NCBI RefSeq assembly: GCF_001654855.1
Contig: NZ_LXEN01000149.1
Coordinates: 1-40,485, forward strand
Length of the DNA: 40,485 bases
Direction: 5' to 3'
From: Proteus myxofaciens ATCC 19692
Lineage (GTDB): Bacteria > Pseudomonadota > Gammaproteobacteria > Enterobacterales > Enterobacteriaceae
Made by a program: the position numbers and the translations under genes. The stretch's first letter is position 1. Each line of letters starts with the position of its first letter. The notes beneath the pieces were generated by a model, which had not been told where the DNA came from, made no database searches, and was given only the letters and a program-made list of their open reading frames with translations. Of the stretch, positions 7,760 to 17,577 are shown piece after piece.

Positions 7760-7993
7760 TCACTCTGCCTTCAAATACTGCACCGAATTTGCATCAGGCA
7801 ACTTCTTACTTCTCTCTCGATAAAACGCTAATCGTTCATTAAAGTACGCTCTCAAATATTCTGGCTGTTGTCTTTCTATTTCTATGACAACAACCGGCAT
7901 GTTGAGGCGTTCTTTATATGCAATATCACTTGCTGATAGATCAACGTTAATCTTGTCTTTTTCTTCTTGCGTCAGTTCAGCGAGGTTGTTCAT
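7760..7993 (-). CDS. DNA polymerase III theta subunit homologue (HolE/Hot-like)
   Basis: 77 aa. It matches the E. coli theta pattern throughout: [20 protein letters not shown] resembles [30 protein letters not shown] resembles FKERYNMPVI, and [17 protein letters not shown] resembles VEREQPEHLRSWFRERL. Theta binds and stabilises the epsilon proofreading exonuclease of the polymerase core. In E. coli holE lies elsewhere, and phage P1 carries a theta homologue (Hot). The position between the island repeat and proL suggests a mobile-element copy here, but I cannot see whether the chromosome has another holE. Residues 45-54 ([10 protein letters not shown]) are well conserved. No neighbour forms an operon with it. 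Confidence 0.8.
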   Translation of the reverse strand: [77 protein letters not shown]

Positions 7994-8080
7994 TTTATAA
8001 GTTTTATTAATGAATTTGAAGTGAATTATAGCATAGAAATAGGACGAAACTGAGCTTTAACAGGGGTAAATCTGATGGGA

Positions 8081-8102
8081 GTTTTACACCAGTTTTACAC
8101 CA
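8081..8102. repeat. Tandem 11-bp repeat beside proL
   Basis: Two perfect head-to-tail copies of GTTTTACACCA lie between the HolE-like gene and the proL terminator, about 60 bases from the tRNA 3' end. Short direct repeats at this place could be arm-type integrase sites left by an element, but no integrase is in the window. Confidence 0.6.
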
Positions 8103-8116
8103 CACAAATTTCAGGC

Positions 8117-8145
8117 ACAAAAAAACCAACCATAAGTGGTTGGTT
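8117..8145 (-). terminator. proL terminator
   Basis: On the minus strand the stem AACCAACC/GGTTGGTT with a 6-base loop is followed by a run of Ts, beginning just 14 bases after the tRNA CCA end. Confidence 0.85.
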
Positions 8146-8159
8146 TTCTTAAATATTGT

Positions 8160-8236
8160 TGGTCGGCATGATAGGATTTGAACCTACGACCCCCGACACC
8201 CCATGACGGTGCGCTACCAGGCTGCGCTACATGCCG
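8160..8236 (-). tRNA. proL: tRNA-Pro(GGG)
   Basis: 77-nt cloverleaf on the minus strand. The acceptor stem is CGGCATG/CATGCCG with discriminator A and an encoded CCA. The D arm contains AGCCTGGTAGCGC, the anticodon loop ATGGGGT gives GGG, and the T loop is GTTCAAATC. The position next to yejM is the same as E. coli proL. The 3' end faces the accessory DNA at 1-8120, the usual side for tRNA-targeted integration; I found no second copy of the tRNA 3' end in the window. Confidence 0.97.
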
Positions 8237-8323
8237 TTTATGCATCGTATATTACTGTTTTTCGCTACTAAAGCAACCCTTTTAGGCCTCAAGTGTTCTA
8301 TTTTTGTACATTCCTATCAAGCA

Positions 8324-10063
8324 CTAACGCTCAATAAAACGTTTTTGTTCTGCGAAAATCTGTAAAAGTAATTTTAAGTCAGGTTTTGCTGCATCTATCT
8401 CTTTACCAGATTTATCAAATAACGCATATCTTCCGTGTTTATCTATCAGCAAGGTATTATCTTGCAAAAAGACGATAAAAGTATCGTTATCACCAGTGAA
8501 AATCCAAGGGTGTCTACGATTATTAGCAAATAGGTCTTCACCTTGAGAATAGCTATCAGCAGGGCTAGTAACATGCAACACTCGTTGCATTAATGTTGTC
8601 ATGATATCTTGATGACTTGTCATTTTATCAATCACTTGTGGTGCCATATTTGGCCAGTGAATAATAAGAGGGACCTCTGATTGATCTAAATTAAAGGTCT
8701 TTTTATCAAGCAACCATTGATTATTTTTGCTATCTGTATTTTCTTGATGATAGCTTGACGTAACAACAACAACAGTATTATCCAGTAAATTAGATTCTTT
8801 CAACGTATTGAAAATAGTTTCTAACTGGGCATTTAATTGTGCCCGTTCTGGTGCTTTATTAGGCTCTGCATTGATTTGTAAGAATGAGAACCAAGGCATT
8901 GATGCTTGATTATTTTTGAGTAACCAATTGCGCCAATTAGTTATAGTTGCTTCATTACTATCACGAAGGGATGTTGACACTGAAAAATCAGACAACACTG
9001 CCTGTTTAAATAATGGGCTTTGAAAGCCATTGACTGAAAATAATGCTAATTGATAATTACGATAACTTAGTGCATCAAAAAGCGCAGAGTTCTTTCTGCT
9101 GCTTAATACGCTATCTAAATATGAAGGTGATATACCGTAAAATAAGCCAAATAAAGCCGCATCATTATTAATACCAGAAGAATAATGATGAGAAAAGCTG
9201 ACATTATTATTAGCAAATTGCTGCAAGCTTGGAAGGTCTTGCATTGCTTCATTACCTAACCCATCAACAACGATCATCAGTAAATTATAAGATGATGCCT
9301 CTTTATAATAACTTAACGGTGAAAGAGGGTAAGTTATACTTTGTGCTGTTGGATTACCTTCACGAAGCACACGTTGTTCGTATTCAGATTCATTAATAAA
9401 ACCATGACGCTCTAAAAATTTACGTGCTGTCATTGGATAGGATAGCGGTAAATTGGCTCGTTGCATGGTAATAGGGCGATAGAAATTAGCATCAGCCCAT
9501 ATCGACATGGAATGTGAAAGTATAAAGCAGGTAATAAATACACTCGCTAAAGGTTTACCCCAGCGTTGACGATTTAAACTGCGTAATTTTTGCCAACTCC
9601 ATGTAGCAAAAAGCATCTCAATGAGGAATATAATGGGAATACAAATAAAGATAAGTTGCCATTCTCTTGCCATTTCCCCTTCTACAGGATTAATAACTAA
9701 ATCCCAAACTAATTGTGTTAAATGCAACTGAAATTGCTGATAAACAGCAAGATCAAAAATCAGGATAGTCAATCCAGCACTTGCTAACACGCAGGAAATA
9801 ACGCGTAAAAGTCTCTGAGAGACGATAACAAAGGTAAGAGGGAATAAAATAAGAATATAGATAGCAAAGACAATAAAACTAAAATGTCCCATCCAACTTA
9901 CAATGGCATAAAGACGACCGGTAAATGTGCCCGGCCAATCAGAGATAAACAGGTAACGACTTCCAAGCAATAGGCTTAGAATAATATTAAATAGCGCGAA
10001 CCAATGCCCCCAACTTATCATTTGGGAGACTTTTTCGCGATAGGATTGAGGTTTCGTTACCAT
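8324..10063 (-). CDS. yejM: Inner-membrane sulfatase-like protein YejM (PbgA/LapC), regulator of LPS synthesis
   Basis: 579 aa, close to the E. coli length (586). About five transmembrane helices occupy residues 15-190 (for example FNIILSLLLGSRYLFI and HFSFIVFAIYILILFPLTFV). A periplasmic alkaline-phosphatase/sulfatase-fold domain follows from about residue 245 (LLMIVVDGLGNEAM, SHHYSSGINNDAALFGLFYG). YejM/PbgA/LapC senses lipopolysaccharide and protects LpxC from FtsH via LapB; the fold is known to lack normal hydrolase activity in E. coli. It is the downstream gene of a yejL-yejM unit (24 bases apart). proL follows it, as in E. coli. Confidence 0.95.
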   Translation of the reverse strand: MVTKPQSYREKVSQMISWGHWFALFNIILSLLLGSRYLFISDWPGTFTGRLYAIVSWMGHFSFIVFAIYILILFPLTFVIVSQRLLRVISCVLASAGLTILIFDLAVYQQFQLHLTQLVWDLVINPVEGEMAREWQLIFICIPIIFLIEMLFATWSWQKLRSLNRQRWGKPLASVFITCFILSHSMSIWADANFYRPITMQRANLPLSYPMTARKFLERHGFINESEYEQRVLREGNPTAQSITYPLSPLSYYKEASSYNLLMIVVDGLGNEAMQDLPSLQQFANNNVSFSHHYSSGINNDAALFGLFYGISPSYLDSVLSSRKNSALFDALSYRNYQLALFSVNGFQSPLFKQAVLSDFSVSTSLRDSNEATITNWRNWLLKNNQASMPWFSFLQINAEPNKAPERAQLNAQLETIFNTLKESNLLDNTVVVVTSSYHQENTDSKNNQWLLDKKTFNLDQSEVPLIIHWPNMAPQVIDKMTSHQDIMTTLMQRVLHVTSPADSYSQGEDLFANNRRHPWIFTGDNDTFIVFLQDNTLLIDKHGRYALFDKSGKEIDAAKPDLKLLLQIFAEQKRFIER

Positions 10064-10087
10064 GTCTATAAATAATTTTCTATGTAA

Positions 10088-10315
10088 TTAGTGAATATTA
10101 CCTTCATCTATTGAAGCACGTAATGCTTGAACAAATGAATCTGCAATGAGCATTCGTTGGGCTGGTGCAATACTTGTATTTACTAAGTTTGTAACCAAAT
10201 TTCCCAACACCATCAAAGAAAGATCTGTAGGAGTATGATGTTTTTCAAGAACGCTGACAAGTTCTGCTAGTAATTGCTCAACTTGTTCATCACTATAACG
10301 GGATTTTTGTGGCAT
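10088..10315 (-). CDS. yejL: YejL, DUF1414 family protein
   Basis: 75 aa, the same length as E. coli YejL. It begins [20 protein letters not shown] and contains '[21 protein letters not shown]', which match the conserved family core. It is a small, probably cytoplasmic helical protein of unknown function. It lies 24 bases upstream of yejM on the same strand and is divergent from yejK, reproducing the E. coli arrangement. Confidence 0.93.
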   Translation of the reverse strand: MPQKSRYSDEQVEQLLAELVSVLEKHHTPTDLSLMVLGNLVTNLVNTSIAPAQRMLIADSFVQALRASIDEGNIH

Positions 10316-10478
10316 AAAATCTAAATTCCTACTAAAGGGGTAAAACGCTATATGTTACCGCAAGGCAAGCGACTTTTCTGCTATTAAATTAATTAATTTT
10401 ATAATCAATCTTACTTGATACTCCTAGTCGAGAGTGTTTGAATACGCGCACAAGAGATAAGGGAAAAAGAGGACATCC

Positions 10479-11483
10479 ATGAGTCTAGATATTAGCCAAT
10501 TAGTCTTACATCAATTAATTAAGCGTGATGAGCAGACATTAGAAGTCGTACTCCGCGATTCTGTTCTAGAAATTGAACCCGTTGTTCAAGAAATGATTGA
10601 AGAATTACACCGTGTTTATAGTGCAAAAAATAAAGCATATGGGTTGTTTAATGAAGAAAGTGAACTAGCCCAAGCATTACGTTTACAGCGTAAAGGTGAC
10701 GAAGATTTTTTAGGATTTTCACGTGCAGCCACGGTTAGACTAAAAGATGAATTAGCAAAATATCCTTTTGCTGAGGGTGGTACGGTACTTTTTTGTCATT
10801 ATCGCTATCTTGCGGTTGATTATCTTTTAATTGCTGTACTCAGTAGTTGCAATAGTATGTTAGTCAACGATAGCCTTGATATTTCTTCAACGCGTTATTT
10901 AGATATACCTCATGCAGATATTATTGCTCGTGTCGATTTAACTCAGTGGGAAACGGAGCCTGATTCACTACGCTATTTAACCTTTTTAAAAGGGCGAGTA
11001 GGGCGCAAAGTTTCTGACTTTTTTATGGATTTTTTAGGTGCACAAGAGGGATTAAATACTAAAGTGCAAAATAAAGGCTTATTACAAGCCGTAGATGATT
11101 TTTGTGAAGCATCAGAGATGAATAAGCAAGAGCGACAAACTTGTCGTGAACAAGTCTACAGCTATTGTAATGAGCAGTTACAATCAGGTGAAGAAATCGC
11201 GCTTAATCAATTAGCGGAAGAATTACCGCCTATTGGTGATCAGAATTTTGCGCAGTTTACAGAAGAAAAAGGATATGAACTGGCAGAAAGTTTTCCTGCT
11301 GATCGCAGTACATTACGTCAATTGATGAAATATGCAGGTAGTGGTGGTGGATTAACAATCAATTTTGATGCGAAATTACTCGGGGAGAGAATTTTTTGGG
11401 ATCCTGCAACTGATACCTTGACGATTAAAGGTACTCCACCGAATCTGCGTGATCAATTACAGCGTAGAGCGTCAGAAAAATAA
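10479..11483 (+). CDS. yejK: Nucleoid-associated protein YejK (NdpA)
   Basis: 334 aa (E. coli 335). The start [20 protein letters not shown], the mid-region [20 protein letters not shown] and the C-terminal [20 protein letters not shown] are hallmarks of the 37-kDa nucleoid-associated protein family. It binds DNA and in E. coli interacts with topoisomerases. AGAGG lies seven bases before the ATG. It is divergent from yejL and convergent with rplY, as in E. coli. Confidence 0.95.
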   Translation: MSLDISQLVLHQLIKRDEQTLEVVLRDSVLEIEPVVQEMIEELHRVYSAKNKAYGLFNEESELAQALRLQRKGDEDFLGFSRAATVRLKDELAKYPFAEGGTVLFCHYRYLAVDYLLIAVLSSCNSMLVNDSLDISSTRYLDIPHADIIARVDLTQWETEPDSLRYLTFLKGRVGRKVSDFFMDFLGAQEGLNTKVQNKGLLQAVDDFCEASEMNKQERQTCREQVYSYCNEQLQSGEEIALNQLAEELPPIGDQNFAQFTEEKGYELAESFPADRSTLRQLMKYAGSGGGLTINFDAKLLGERIFWDPATDTLTIKGTPPNLRDQLQRRASEK

Positions 11484-11502
11484 TTAACACTTAGAAACAA
11501 AT

Positions 11503-11522
11503 AACGCCACAAAAGTGGCGTT
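11503..11522. terminator. Hairpin between convergent yejK and rplY
   Basis: The perfect stem AACGCCAC/GTGGCGTT with loop AAAA lies 20 bases after the yejK stop. The T run is weak on both strands, so termination efficiency is uncertain. Confidence 0.55.
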
Positions 11523-11566
11523 ACATGCTCGGCGTCCCGAATAAAGCTCGAATGGTGGCTTATTAA

Positions 11567-11851
11567 TTAAGCGCGCAGGAAGTCAATATGAGTAATTTTT
11601 GGTTTATACTCATGACGTTGCACTGCTTTAACTTTAACTTTAGTTTCTTTACCATCGATAACCAGGTTAATGAAATCAGCGTAGAACTCAGATTTGTGTT
11701 CTTGGTTGATAACTTCATTGTGGTCTAAATCGATAGATACTGGCGCTTCGCTTCCGCCATAAACGATAGCAGGAAAACGGTTAGCGATACGCAGGCGGCG
11801 GCTCGCACCCTTACCCTGCTCTTTACGTACTTTTGCATTAATAGTTAACAT
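11567..11851 (-). CDS. rplY: 50S ribosomal protein L25
   Basis: 94 aa from the ATG at 11851 ([20 protein letters not shown]), the exact length of E. coli L25. An in-frame codon ten residues earlier would add [10 protein letters not shown], which the family lacks. L25 binds 5S rRNA. Conserved segments include [13 protein letters not shown]-type '[10 protein letters not shown]' and the end [12 protein letters not shown]. The upstream region contains its own promoter and a structured leader (separate entries). It follows radD on the same strand, 141 bases apart. Confidence 0.97.
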   Translation of the reverse strand: MLTINAKVRKEQGKGASRRLRIANRFPAIVYGGSEAPVSIDLDHNEVINQEHKSEFYADFINLVIDGKETKVKVKAVQRHEYKPKITHIDFLRA

Positions 11852-11883
11852 CTTTTTTCTCTTATAAAAAAGAAAATACATTA

Positions 11884-11909
11884 CCTGTTACAGGCGACCC
11901 AGCAACAGG
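11884..11909 (-). promoter_or_regulatory. rplY mRNA leader hairpin, likely L25 autoregulatory element
   Basis: The leader transcript contains CCTGTTGCTGGGTCGCCTGTAACAGG read in two parts: the stem CCTGTT/AACAGG closes an internal GCTGGGTCGCCTGT. A leader of this kind, mimicking the 5S rRNA L25-binding site, is known upstream of rplY in gammaproteobacteria and represses L25 synthesis. The element sits 33 bases upstream of the start codon. Folding was judged by eye. Confidence 0.6.
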
Positions 11910-11950
11910 CTCGAGATTTGGTTTATCTAAAAATAGATAAAGCGGGGCGC

Positions 11951-11979
11951 ATTTTAACGAAAAAGCGACAAAACAGCAA
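11951..11979 (-). promoter_or_regulatory. rplY promoter
   Basis: A TTGCTG -35 (11974-11979) and TAAAAT -10 (11951-11956) are separated by 17 bases on the minus strand, just inside the gap after the radD stop. Transcription from here would give a leader of about 90-100 bases containing the hairpin at 11884-11909. Confidence 0.65.
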
Positions 11980-11992
11980 ATATAAATCCGGA

Positions 11993-13756
11993 TTAATACA
12001 AGGTATCCGCTTTACGATAGCGTCCGTTATAGTCAAAGATTTTATTTCTTATCTGCCAAAAGTGGGCTTTTTTATCTTTATGGGCGACAATAAAATCAGG
12101 GTGGCGAAATAAATTAAATTGTCGAATAACATCGTTAGCATTTTGCCAATGAAAAGGTACACCAGGCGCTCGTTGATGTTCACGAACAAACTTTAACTCA
12201 AAAATTTTGCGCTGAGCAGGAGTAGTTAAGCGAAAACGTTCTGAAACAGAGGTACCTTCTTCATCATAATAGTTAATTTTTAGCCACTCTCCTTTATCAT
12301 CTTTTCCTTGCGAAAATTCCATACCACCGCAACGTAATACCAAGGCACCTTTTAGTTTTAATGCAGCTTTAAGCATATCGTCAGGATCAACTAATATTTC
12401 ATCACAATGAATGCAACGTCGTGCTGCTATATCATTTTCTTCATTACAATGTGGGCAAAGTTTAAAGCGAAAGCGAAAATCACACTGTTTTTTTTGTCCA
12501 TTTTCATCAAGATCCCAACTTTGGCAACGACGCCCATAATGTTCAATAATATGTTCATTTTCATCACTAATTCCCCAAAATGTATTGGCAAATTGGCAAA
12601 TAGGACAAAAAACTTGTACAGGTTTGCTTTTAGGATTGGGTTTTTTACTGCCAACTTCAGGAAGATAAAGATCGTGAGGGTTTCCGGCATAATCCAAAAT
12701 CAAGCATTCTGTTTTTCCTGGGTATAACCTTAATCCTCGGCCGATAATTTGCTGATAAAGGCTTACTGATTCTGTTGGTCTTAATATTGCAATTAAATCA
12801 ACGTGAGGCGCATCAAATCCTGTCGTTAATACAGCTACATTCACCATATAGCGCAATTTTTGTTGCTTAAACTGTAAAATAAGTGCATCTCTTTCCTGAG
12901 AAGGTGTTTCTGCACTGACTAAAGCGGCTTGATGAGATGGAAGTAATGTCAGTATTTCTTTGGCATGCTCAACAGTTGCCGCAAATATCATGACTCCACG
13001 ACATTGTTCACTATATTCGATAATTTGTGAGACGATGTGTGGCGTTATTCTTTTTTGTTTTTTTATTTCATAGCTAAGAGATTCTTGATTAAAAAGACCA
13101 TCTTGGCTCACTTTGACTTGGCTAAAGTCATATTGCAAAATAGGCATATCTAATCGAGTTGGTGGTACTAAAAAGTGATGACTTATCATATAGCGTAAAG
13201 GTAATTCATAAATACAGTCACGAAAAAAGCAATTTTCATCACCTTTTATCATACCATGATAATGGTATTGATAAATCCAACCTGTTGGTAAACGATAAGG
13301 TGTGGCTGTTAATCCTAAAATACGTAGTTGAGGATTTAAGGATTGAAGTTGTTTAATGACTTGTTGATATTGGCTATCTTTAGATAAGCTTATACGATGG
13401 CACTCATCAATAATTAGTAAAGAAAATTGTTGATTAAATTCTGACAAGTTTCTTGCAACAGATTGTACACTGCCAAAAACGACCTTCCCTTGACTTTCTT
13501 TTTGTTGTAATCCCGCAGCATAGATATCCGCAGATAGACCGTAGGTTTCATATTTGCTATGGTTTTGTTCTACTAATTCTTTTACGTGTGCTAGCACCAA
13601 TACTCTTCCACGAGCTCTTTTGGCAAGCTCTGCAATCACTAAGCTTTTTCCTGCACCGGTTGGTAATACAATAAGAGCTGGGGTATGGTGTTGCCGAAAA
13701 TGGCGGATTGTCGCGTTTACCGCGTCGAGTTGATAAGGTCTAAGTGTAAAAGCCAT
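11993..13756 (-). CDS. radD: Superfamily 2 helicase-like repair protein RadD
   Basis: 587 aa (E. coli YejH/RadD 586). The N-terminus has [18 protein letters not shown], then Walker A LPTGAGKS at about residues 31-38 and the DECH box ([11 protein letters not shown]). Helicase C motifs include [12 protein letters not shown] and [14 protein letters not shown] cysteine-rich zinc-binding region follows at about 380-455 ([28 protein letters not shown]). RadD acts with RecA-dependent recombination and in recovery from double-strand breaks. It is divergent from rsuA, as in E. coli. Confidence 0.95.
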   Translation of the reverse strand: MAFTLRPYQLDAVNATIRHFRQHHTPALIVLPTGAGKSLVIAELAKRARGRVLVLAHVKELVEQNHSKYETYGLSADIYAAGLQQKESQGKVVFGSVQSVARNLSEFNQQFSLLIIDECHRISLSKDSQYQQVIKQLQSLNPQLRILGLTATPYRLPTGWIYQYHYHGMIKGDENCFFRDCIYELPLRYMISHHFLVPPTRLDMPILQYDFSQVKVSQDGLFNQESLSYEIKKQKRITPHIVSQIIEYSEQCRGVMIFAATVEHAKEILTLLPSHQAALVSAETPSQERDALILQFKQQKLRYMVNVAVLTTGFDAPHVDLIAILRPTESVSLYQQIIGRGLRLYPGKTECLILDYAGNPHDLYLPEVGSKKPNPKSKPVQVFCPICQFANTFWGISDENEHIIEHYGRRCQSWDLDENGQKKQCDFRFRFKLCPHCNEENDIAARRCIHCDEILVDPDDMLKAALKLKGALVLRCGGMEFSQGKDDKGEWLKINYYDEEGTSVSERFRLTTPAQRKIFELKFVREHQRAPGVPFHWQNANDVIRQFNLFRHPDFIVAHKDKKAHFWQIRNKIFDYNGRYRKADTLY

Positions 13757-13950
13757 AACTCTCTACAAGAAGTCAAACAAGGCAATAAGCGTAGCATTTT
13801 TTTATGATAAGCGCGAACAGCAACCACGTGATAAATCTAATATAAGAACGAATAGTTCATATGTTGATTAATTAGTTGTTTTATTGTGAAGATTCATTTT
13901 TAATAGATACCTCATATCAGATGGTATTCTTCCATTTTTCAGAGAAATTC

Positions 13951-14655
13951 ATGCGATTAGATAAATTTTTATCCCAGCAATTAGAGATTAGCCGTAACTT
14001 AGTCTCCCGTGAGCTACGTGCAGGGCTTGTTACTATTGATGGTGAAATAGTTAAAAGCGGTTCAACGAAAATCACTCCAGAGCAAGAAGTTGCCTATGAT
14101 GGCAACGTATTAACTCAAATTTTAGGTCCTCGTTATTTTATGTTGAATAAGCCAGTAGGGTATGTTTGCTCTACTGATGATCCAATTAATCCAACAATCG
14201 TCTATTTTATCGAGGAACCTTTAGCGCATAAATTACATGCGGCAGGGCGTTTAGATATTGATACAACAGGACTTGTTTTATTAACGGATAATGGTCAGTG
14301 GTCTCATCGTATTACTACACCAAAACACCATTGTGAAAAAACCTATTTAGTCACATTAGAAGAGCCTATTGCTGATGATGTGGCACTTAAATTTGAAAAA
14401 GGTGTGCAGCTCAATGGTGAAAAAGACCTAACAAAACCTGCAAAATTAGAAATTATTACCCCAACTGAAGTGAAATTAACGATTAGTGAGGGTAAGTACC
14501 ATCAAGTCAAACGTATGTTTGCGGCAGTTGGGAATCATGTTAGTGCGTTACATCGAGAAAGTATCGGTGAGATAACATTAGATGAAAGCCTAGGTGAAGG
14601 TGAATATCGACCACTAACAGAAGAAGAGATTAACAGCATTCATATACCTCAATAA
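13951..14655 (+). CDS. rsuA: 16S rRNA pseudouridine(516) synthase
   Basis: 234 aa from the ATG of [20 protein letters not shown], which matches the E. coli N-terminus (231 aa). A longer frame starting 75 bases upstream has no family match. The S4-like RNA-binding domain is at residues 1-60. The catalytic domain has the RluA/RsuA-type motif [14 protein letters not shown], with Asp in 'GRLDIDT' the nucleophile of the family, plus [15 protein letters not shown] and [16 protein letters not shown]. The enzyme makes pseudouridine 516 in 16S rRNA. bcr follows after 36 bases, probably co-transcribed. Confidence 0.96.
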   Translation: MRLDKFLSQQLEISRNLVSRELRAGLVTIDGEIVKSGSTKITPEQEVAYDGNVLTQILGPRYFMLNKPVGYVCSTDDPINPTIVYFIEEPLAHKLHAAGRLDIDTTGLVLLTDNGQWSHRITTPKHHCEKTYLVTLEEPIADDVALKFEKGVQLNGEKDLTKPAKLEIITPTEVKLTISEGKYHQVKRMFAAVGNHVSALHRESIGEITLDESLGEGEYRPLTEEEINSIHIPQ

Positions 14656-14691
14656 TTATTAATATATTGTCTTTTTCTGGAGTTTAACTGC

Positions 14692-15876
14692 GTGCAACAA
14701 CAACGTTCGTCATACCTTAGTCTCATTTTAATTTTGGGACTTATTTCTATGCTTATGCCATTAGCTATAGATATGTATTTACCTAGCTTACCTCGTATTG
14801 CTGAAGATTTTGGCGTGCCTGGTGGGCAAGTGCAAATGACATTAAGTATCTATATTTTGGGGTTTGCTATTGGGCAAATGGTCTATGGACCTATGGCTGA
14901 TAGTTTAGGGCGTAAGCCTGTTATATTGGGCGGTGTTATTGTTTTTGCTTTTGCCTCTGCGGCATGTGCATTATCTGAATCTATTAATATGCTCATTGGC
15001 ATGCGTTTTTTGCATGGTTTTGCGGCCGCGGCTGCGAGTGTGGTTATTAATGCATTAATGAGAGATATGTTTTCCAGAGATGAATTCTCTAGAAGTATGT
15101 CATTTGTCTCTCTAGTCATGACCATTGCACCACTATTAGCGCCATTATTGGGTGCTTTGGTTATGAAGTGGTTTTCATGGCATGCTATATTTTGGAGTAT
15201 AGCGATAGCCGCAATTATTGCAGCCACACTCAGTGCGTTATATATCACAGAAACTTTACCTAAAGAGCGTCGCCAGCGTTTTAGTTTGCGTGTTACATTT
15301 GGGCAATTTATCAGCCTATTCAGAGCACAACGTGTCCTATGTTATATATTAGCATCTGGTTTTTCTTTTGCAGGCATGTTTTCTTTTTTAAGTGCTGGCC
15401 CTTTTGTTTATATTGAACTTAACGGTGTGCCTTTTGATCAATTTGGCCTGTATTTTGGTTTTAATATTATTTTCTTAATTATTATGACCAGCATTAATGG
15501 GCGATATGTGCGTAAATTTGGCGCATTGAATATGCTACGTTTTGGCTTAACGGTTCAATTTTTAATGGGACTGTTTTTATTGCTAGTGGCTGCTTTTAAC
15601 TTACCGTTCTATTGTCTTGTCGTTGGTGTAGCGATGTATGTAGGCGGAATTGCCATGATAACGTCTAATGCCATGGCTGTTGTTCTTGATGATTATCCAC
15701 ATATGGCAGGAACTGTTTCATCACTTGCAGGCACAATCCGTTTTGGTGTAGCGGCATTAGTTGGAACAGTCATCGCGTTGTTACCCGCCAAATCAGAGTG
15801 GCCAATGGTAAGTTCTATGGCATTTTGTGTTATTTGTGCAATGGGCTTCATTCTTCTTGCTCGTCGGTTTAAATAA
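14692..15876 (+). CDS. bcr: Bcr/CflA-family multidrug efflux MFS transporter
   Basis: 394 aa from a GTG start with TGGAG about ten bases upstream. Twelve hydrophobic segments are visible. The signature [40 protein letters not shown], the MFS loop motif '[12 protein letters not shown]' and [13 protein letters not shown] closely parallel E. coli Bcr (bicyclomycin/sulfonamide and cysteine exporter), in the same position after rsuA. A drug/H+ antiporter role at the inner membrane follows from the family. Confidence 0.94.
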   Translation: MQQQRSSYLSLILILGLISMLMPLAIDMYLPSLPRIAEDFGVPGGQVQMTLSIYILGFAIGQMVYGPMADSLGRKPVILGGVIVFAFASAACALSESINMLIGMRFLHGFAAAAASVVINALMRDMFSRDEFSRSMSFVSLVMTIAPLLAPLLGALVMKWFSWHAIFWSIAIAAIIAATLSALYITETLPKERRQRFSLRVTFGQFISLFRAQRVLCYILASGFSFAGMFSFLSAGPFVYIELNGVPFDQFGLYFGFNIIFLIIMTSINGRYVRKFGALNMLRFGLTVQFLMGLFLLLVAAFNLPFYCLVVGVAMYVGGIAMITSNAMAVVLDDYPHMAGTVSSLAGTIRFGVAALVGTVIALLPAKSEWPMVSSMAFCVICAMGFILLARRFK

Positions 15877-15881
15877 CGACA

Positions 15882-15914
15882 ATACGCTATATTTACTCAG
15901 TATTTATAGCGTAT
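15882..15914. terminator. Inverted repeat after bcr
   Basis: Perfect 10-bp arms, ATACGCTATA/TATAGCGTAT, with a 13-base loop start six bases after the bcr stop. No T run follows directly (a T-rich stretch comes about 15 bases later), so it may be a terminator or an mRNA 3' stabiliser. Confidence 0.5.
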
Positions 15915-16371
15915 CTCCCCTAAATCTGTCTTTTTTCCTCTATAAAAGCATATTTTTTACTCATATTTATGGTTTATTGAATAAAATTACACAATTATTT
16001 TGATGTATATCAATACATAATGTTGTTTTTTTGTTAAATTAAATGGGGTTAAATTTAATCATTTCGAGTAGATGTTCTATGTTTATAATGTTTTTTCAAT
16101 AAAAGTGAGAGATTGTTTTACTTTTACATGTAATATTTTATGCAATTATTTTATTTAGTTGATAAAATGTTAAATAAATGAAAGAATAATTGAGTTGTTA
16201 ATCAGTATGAAAATGAATTTATACACATTCTACTGTGATACAAATAACTCGCTATACATATAGGTATCTAGTGAGTAACAATTTTTGATATGGCAAATGG
16301 GCAAGGCTCAATGCCTTATCAATAACGGTCTATAGAGAGTAATTGACGTGTTGATAAAACAGGATTGATTT
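15915..16371. other. AT-rich intergenic region upstream of yejG
   Basis: About 460 bases with no supportable gene. The DNA is very AT-rich with several long T and A runs. I could not pick a single convincing promoter by eye. The yejG leader presumably lies in the last part. Confidence 0.6.
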
Positions 16372-16719
16372 GTGGATAATGTACAACTTTCAGTAGTTCA
16401 CAAGTTACCGTTGAGTTATCGGTGGCTGGCTGGTTTTACAGGAACAAAAGTAGAAATACTGCCTGAAAATGAGGCTGGAAAGCAAAATACGTTAATTGGA
16501 TTAAAATTACTCAGTCATGATGGCATGAGTTTAAATGAAGCAATTGAAAATCTACGTCGATATCTTAGTAACCTTAATATTGAAGGCAATATAATAGAGT
16601 GGGATGGTACTCCTTGTCTATTTTTACTAAGCGATGATGAAAGCGCTGCATTATGTTGTTTAAAAAATGCAGGCGTAGCGATTGCTGAGCCTTTTCCTTC
16701 TCATTATTCTTATTTATAG
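16372..16719 (+). CDS. yejG: YejG family protein
   Basis: 115 aa (E. coli YejG 114) from a GTG start with AGGA seven bases upstream. The N-terminus DNVQLSVVHKLPLSYRWLAG and the C-terminal LKNAGVAIAEPF match E. coli YejG. It is a small protein of unknown biochemical role. It follows bcr, as in E. coli, but the yejABEF genes that come next there are absent here. Confidence 0.9.
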   Translation: MDNVQLSVVHKLPLSYRWLAGFTGTKVEILPENEAGKQNTLIGLKLLSHDGMSLNEAIENLRRYLSNLNIEGNIIEWDGTPCLFLLSDDESAALCCLKNAGVAIAEPFPSHYSYL

Positions 16720-16795
16720 TGCTTCAACTTTTTATTAGTCTTTTTATTAGTATTTATAATTAAGGTATTAATAAGGAGAAGAGTGAGAAATAAAA

Positions 16796-17335
16796 CTAGA
16801 ATTGTGATAAAACGAAGTTAGCACGCTCTTCAATAGATAAGCATGGTATTTTAATTAAGTCATAACCATAGTATTGATATGCTTCTTTCATGGCATAATA
16901 TGTGAGTTCTGCTTCTTTGAATGATTGTTTTCGTTCACTATCCTGTAAATAAATATCGTTCCAAGGTGGGATGATAAATACAGTTTCTATATAACGAAAT
17001 ATCTCAATCGCTTTTATCAAATGCTCAGAAATAGATAAATGATTTAAATTGAGATAACCTGCTATATCTGGAATACCCCTATCGAAGAAAAATAGCCCAT
17101 TATAATTAGAAGCTTCATGCCATGAGCGTAATTCCCAATTCAACATTAATTCTGAAAAAGCACGCTGATCACCCCAAGGTAGCGCATTTCCACCAATGAG
17201 TGTTTGATCTTTAATAATGGCTCTTCCTGCTTCAATTAAAGTCGGAAAACCTTTTTTATTGAGCGCATTCAGTAAGCTACTTTTACCTGATCCTGGGCCA
17301 CCTGTAATAACAACTCTTTGTAGTGTATTGGACAC
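16796..17335 (-). CDS. Predicted ATP/GTP-binding protein (AAA_28, NadR/Ttd14-like)
   Basis: 179 aa from a GTG start with GAGAA eight bases upstream. The Walker A motif is at residues 12-20 (GGPGSGKSS), followed by GFPTLIEAGRAIIKDQ and the acidic FFFDRGIPDIAGYL segment typical of the AAA_28 group. The substrate is unknown; relatives include NadR-like kinases and Ttd14. It occupies the site between yejG and mepS where E. coli has rtn and yejABEF. Confidence 0.8.
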   Translation of the reverse strand: MSNTLQRVVITGGPGSGKSSLLNALNKKGFPTLIEAGRAIIKDQTLIGGNALPWGDQRAFSELMLNWELRSWHEASNYNGLFFFDRGIPDIAGYLNLNHLSISEHLIKAIEIFRYIETVFIIPPWNDIYLQDSERKQSFKEAELTYYAMKEAYQYYGYDLIKIPCLSIEERANFVLSQF

Positions 17336-17577
17336 AATATCGTTCTCTATAATTGAGGAAAATTAAAAAATGAATTTAAGGATTTTGTAACAGATAAAAA
17401 GGATGTGAAAAATGCAGTCAAGTCTTGTTTAAAACACATACTGATAGTGAGAAACTTTATAGGAGAGGAGTAATAATAATATTGATATCAAATTAGAAAT
17501 AGATATGAAAAATATAACAAACAAATAGGGGGAGACATAATACAGGTAGAAGAATATCAATGAGATATTACGAAAGA

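Noticed and set aside
11918..12112. 64-codon plus-strand frame across the rplY promoter and the 3' end of radD
   Set aside because: Antisense to radD and its promoter region, with no family match.
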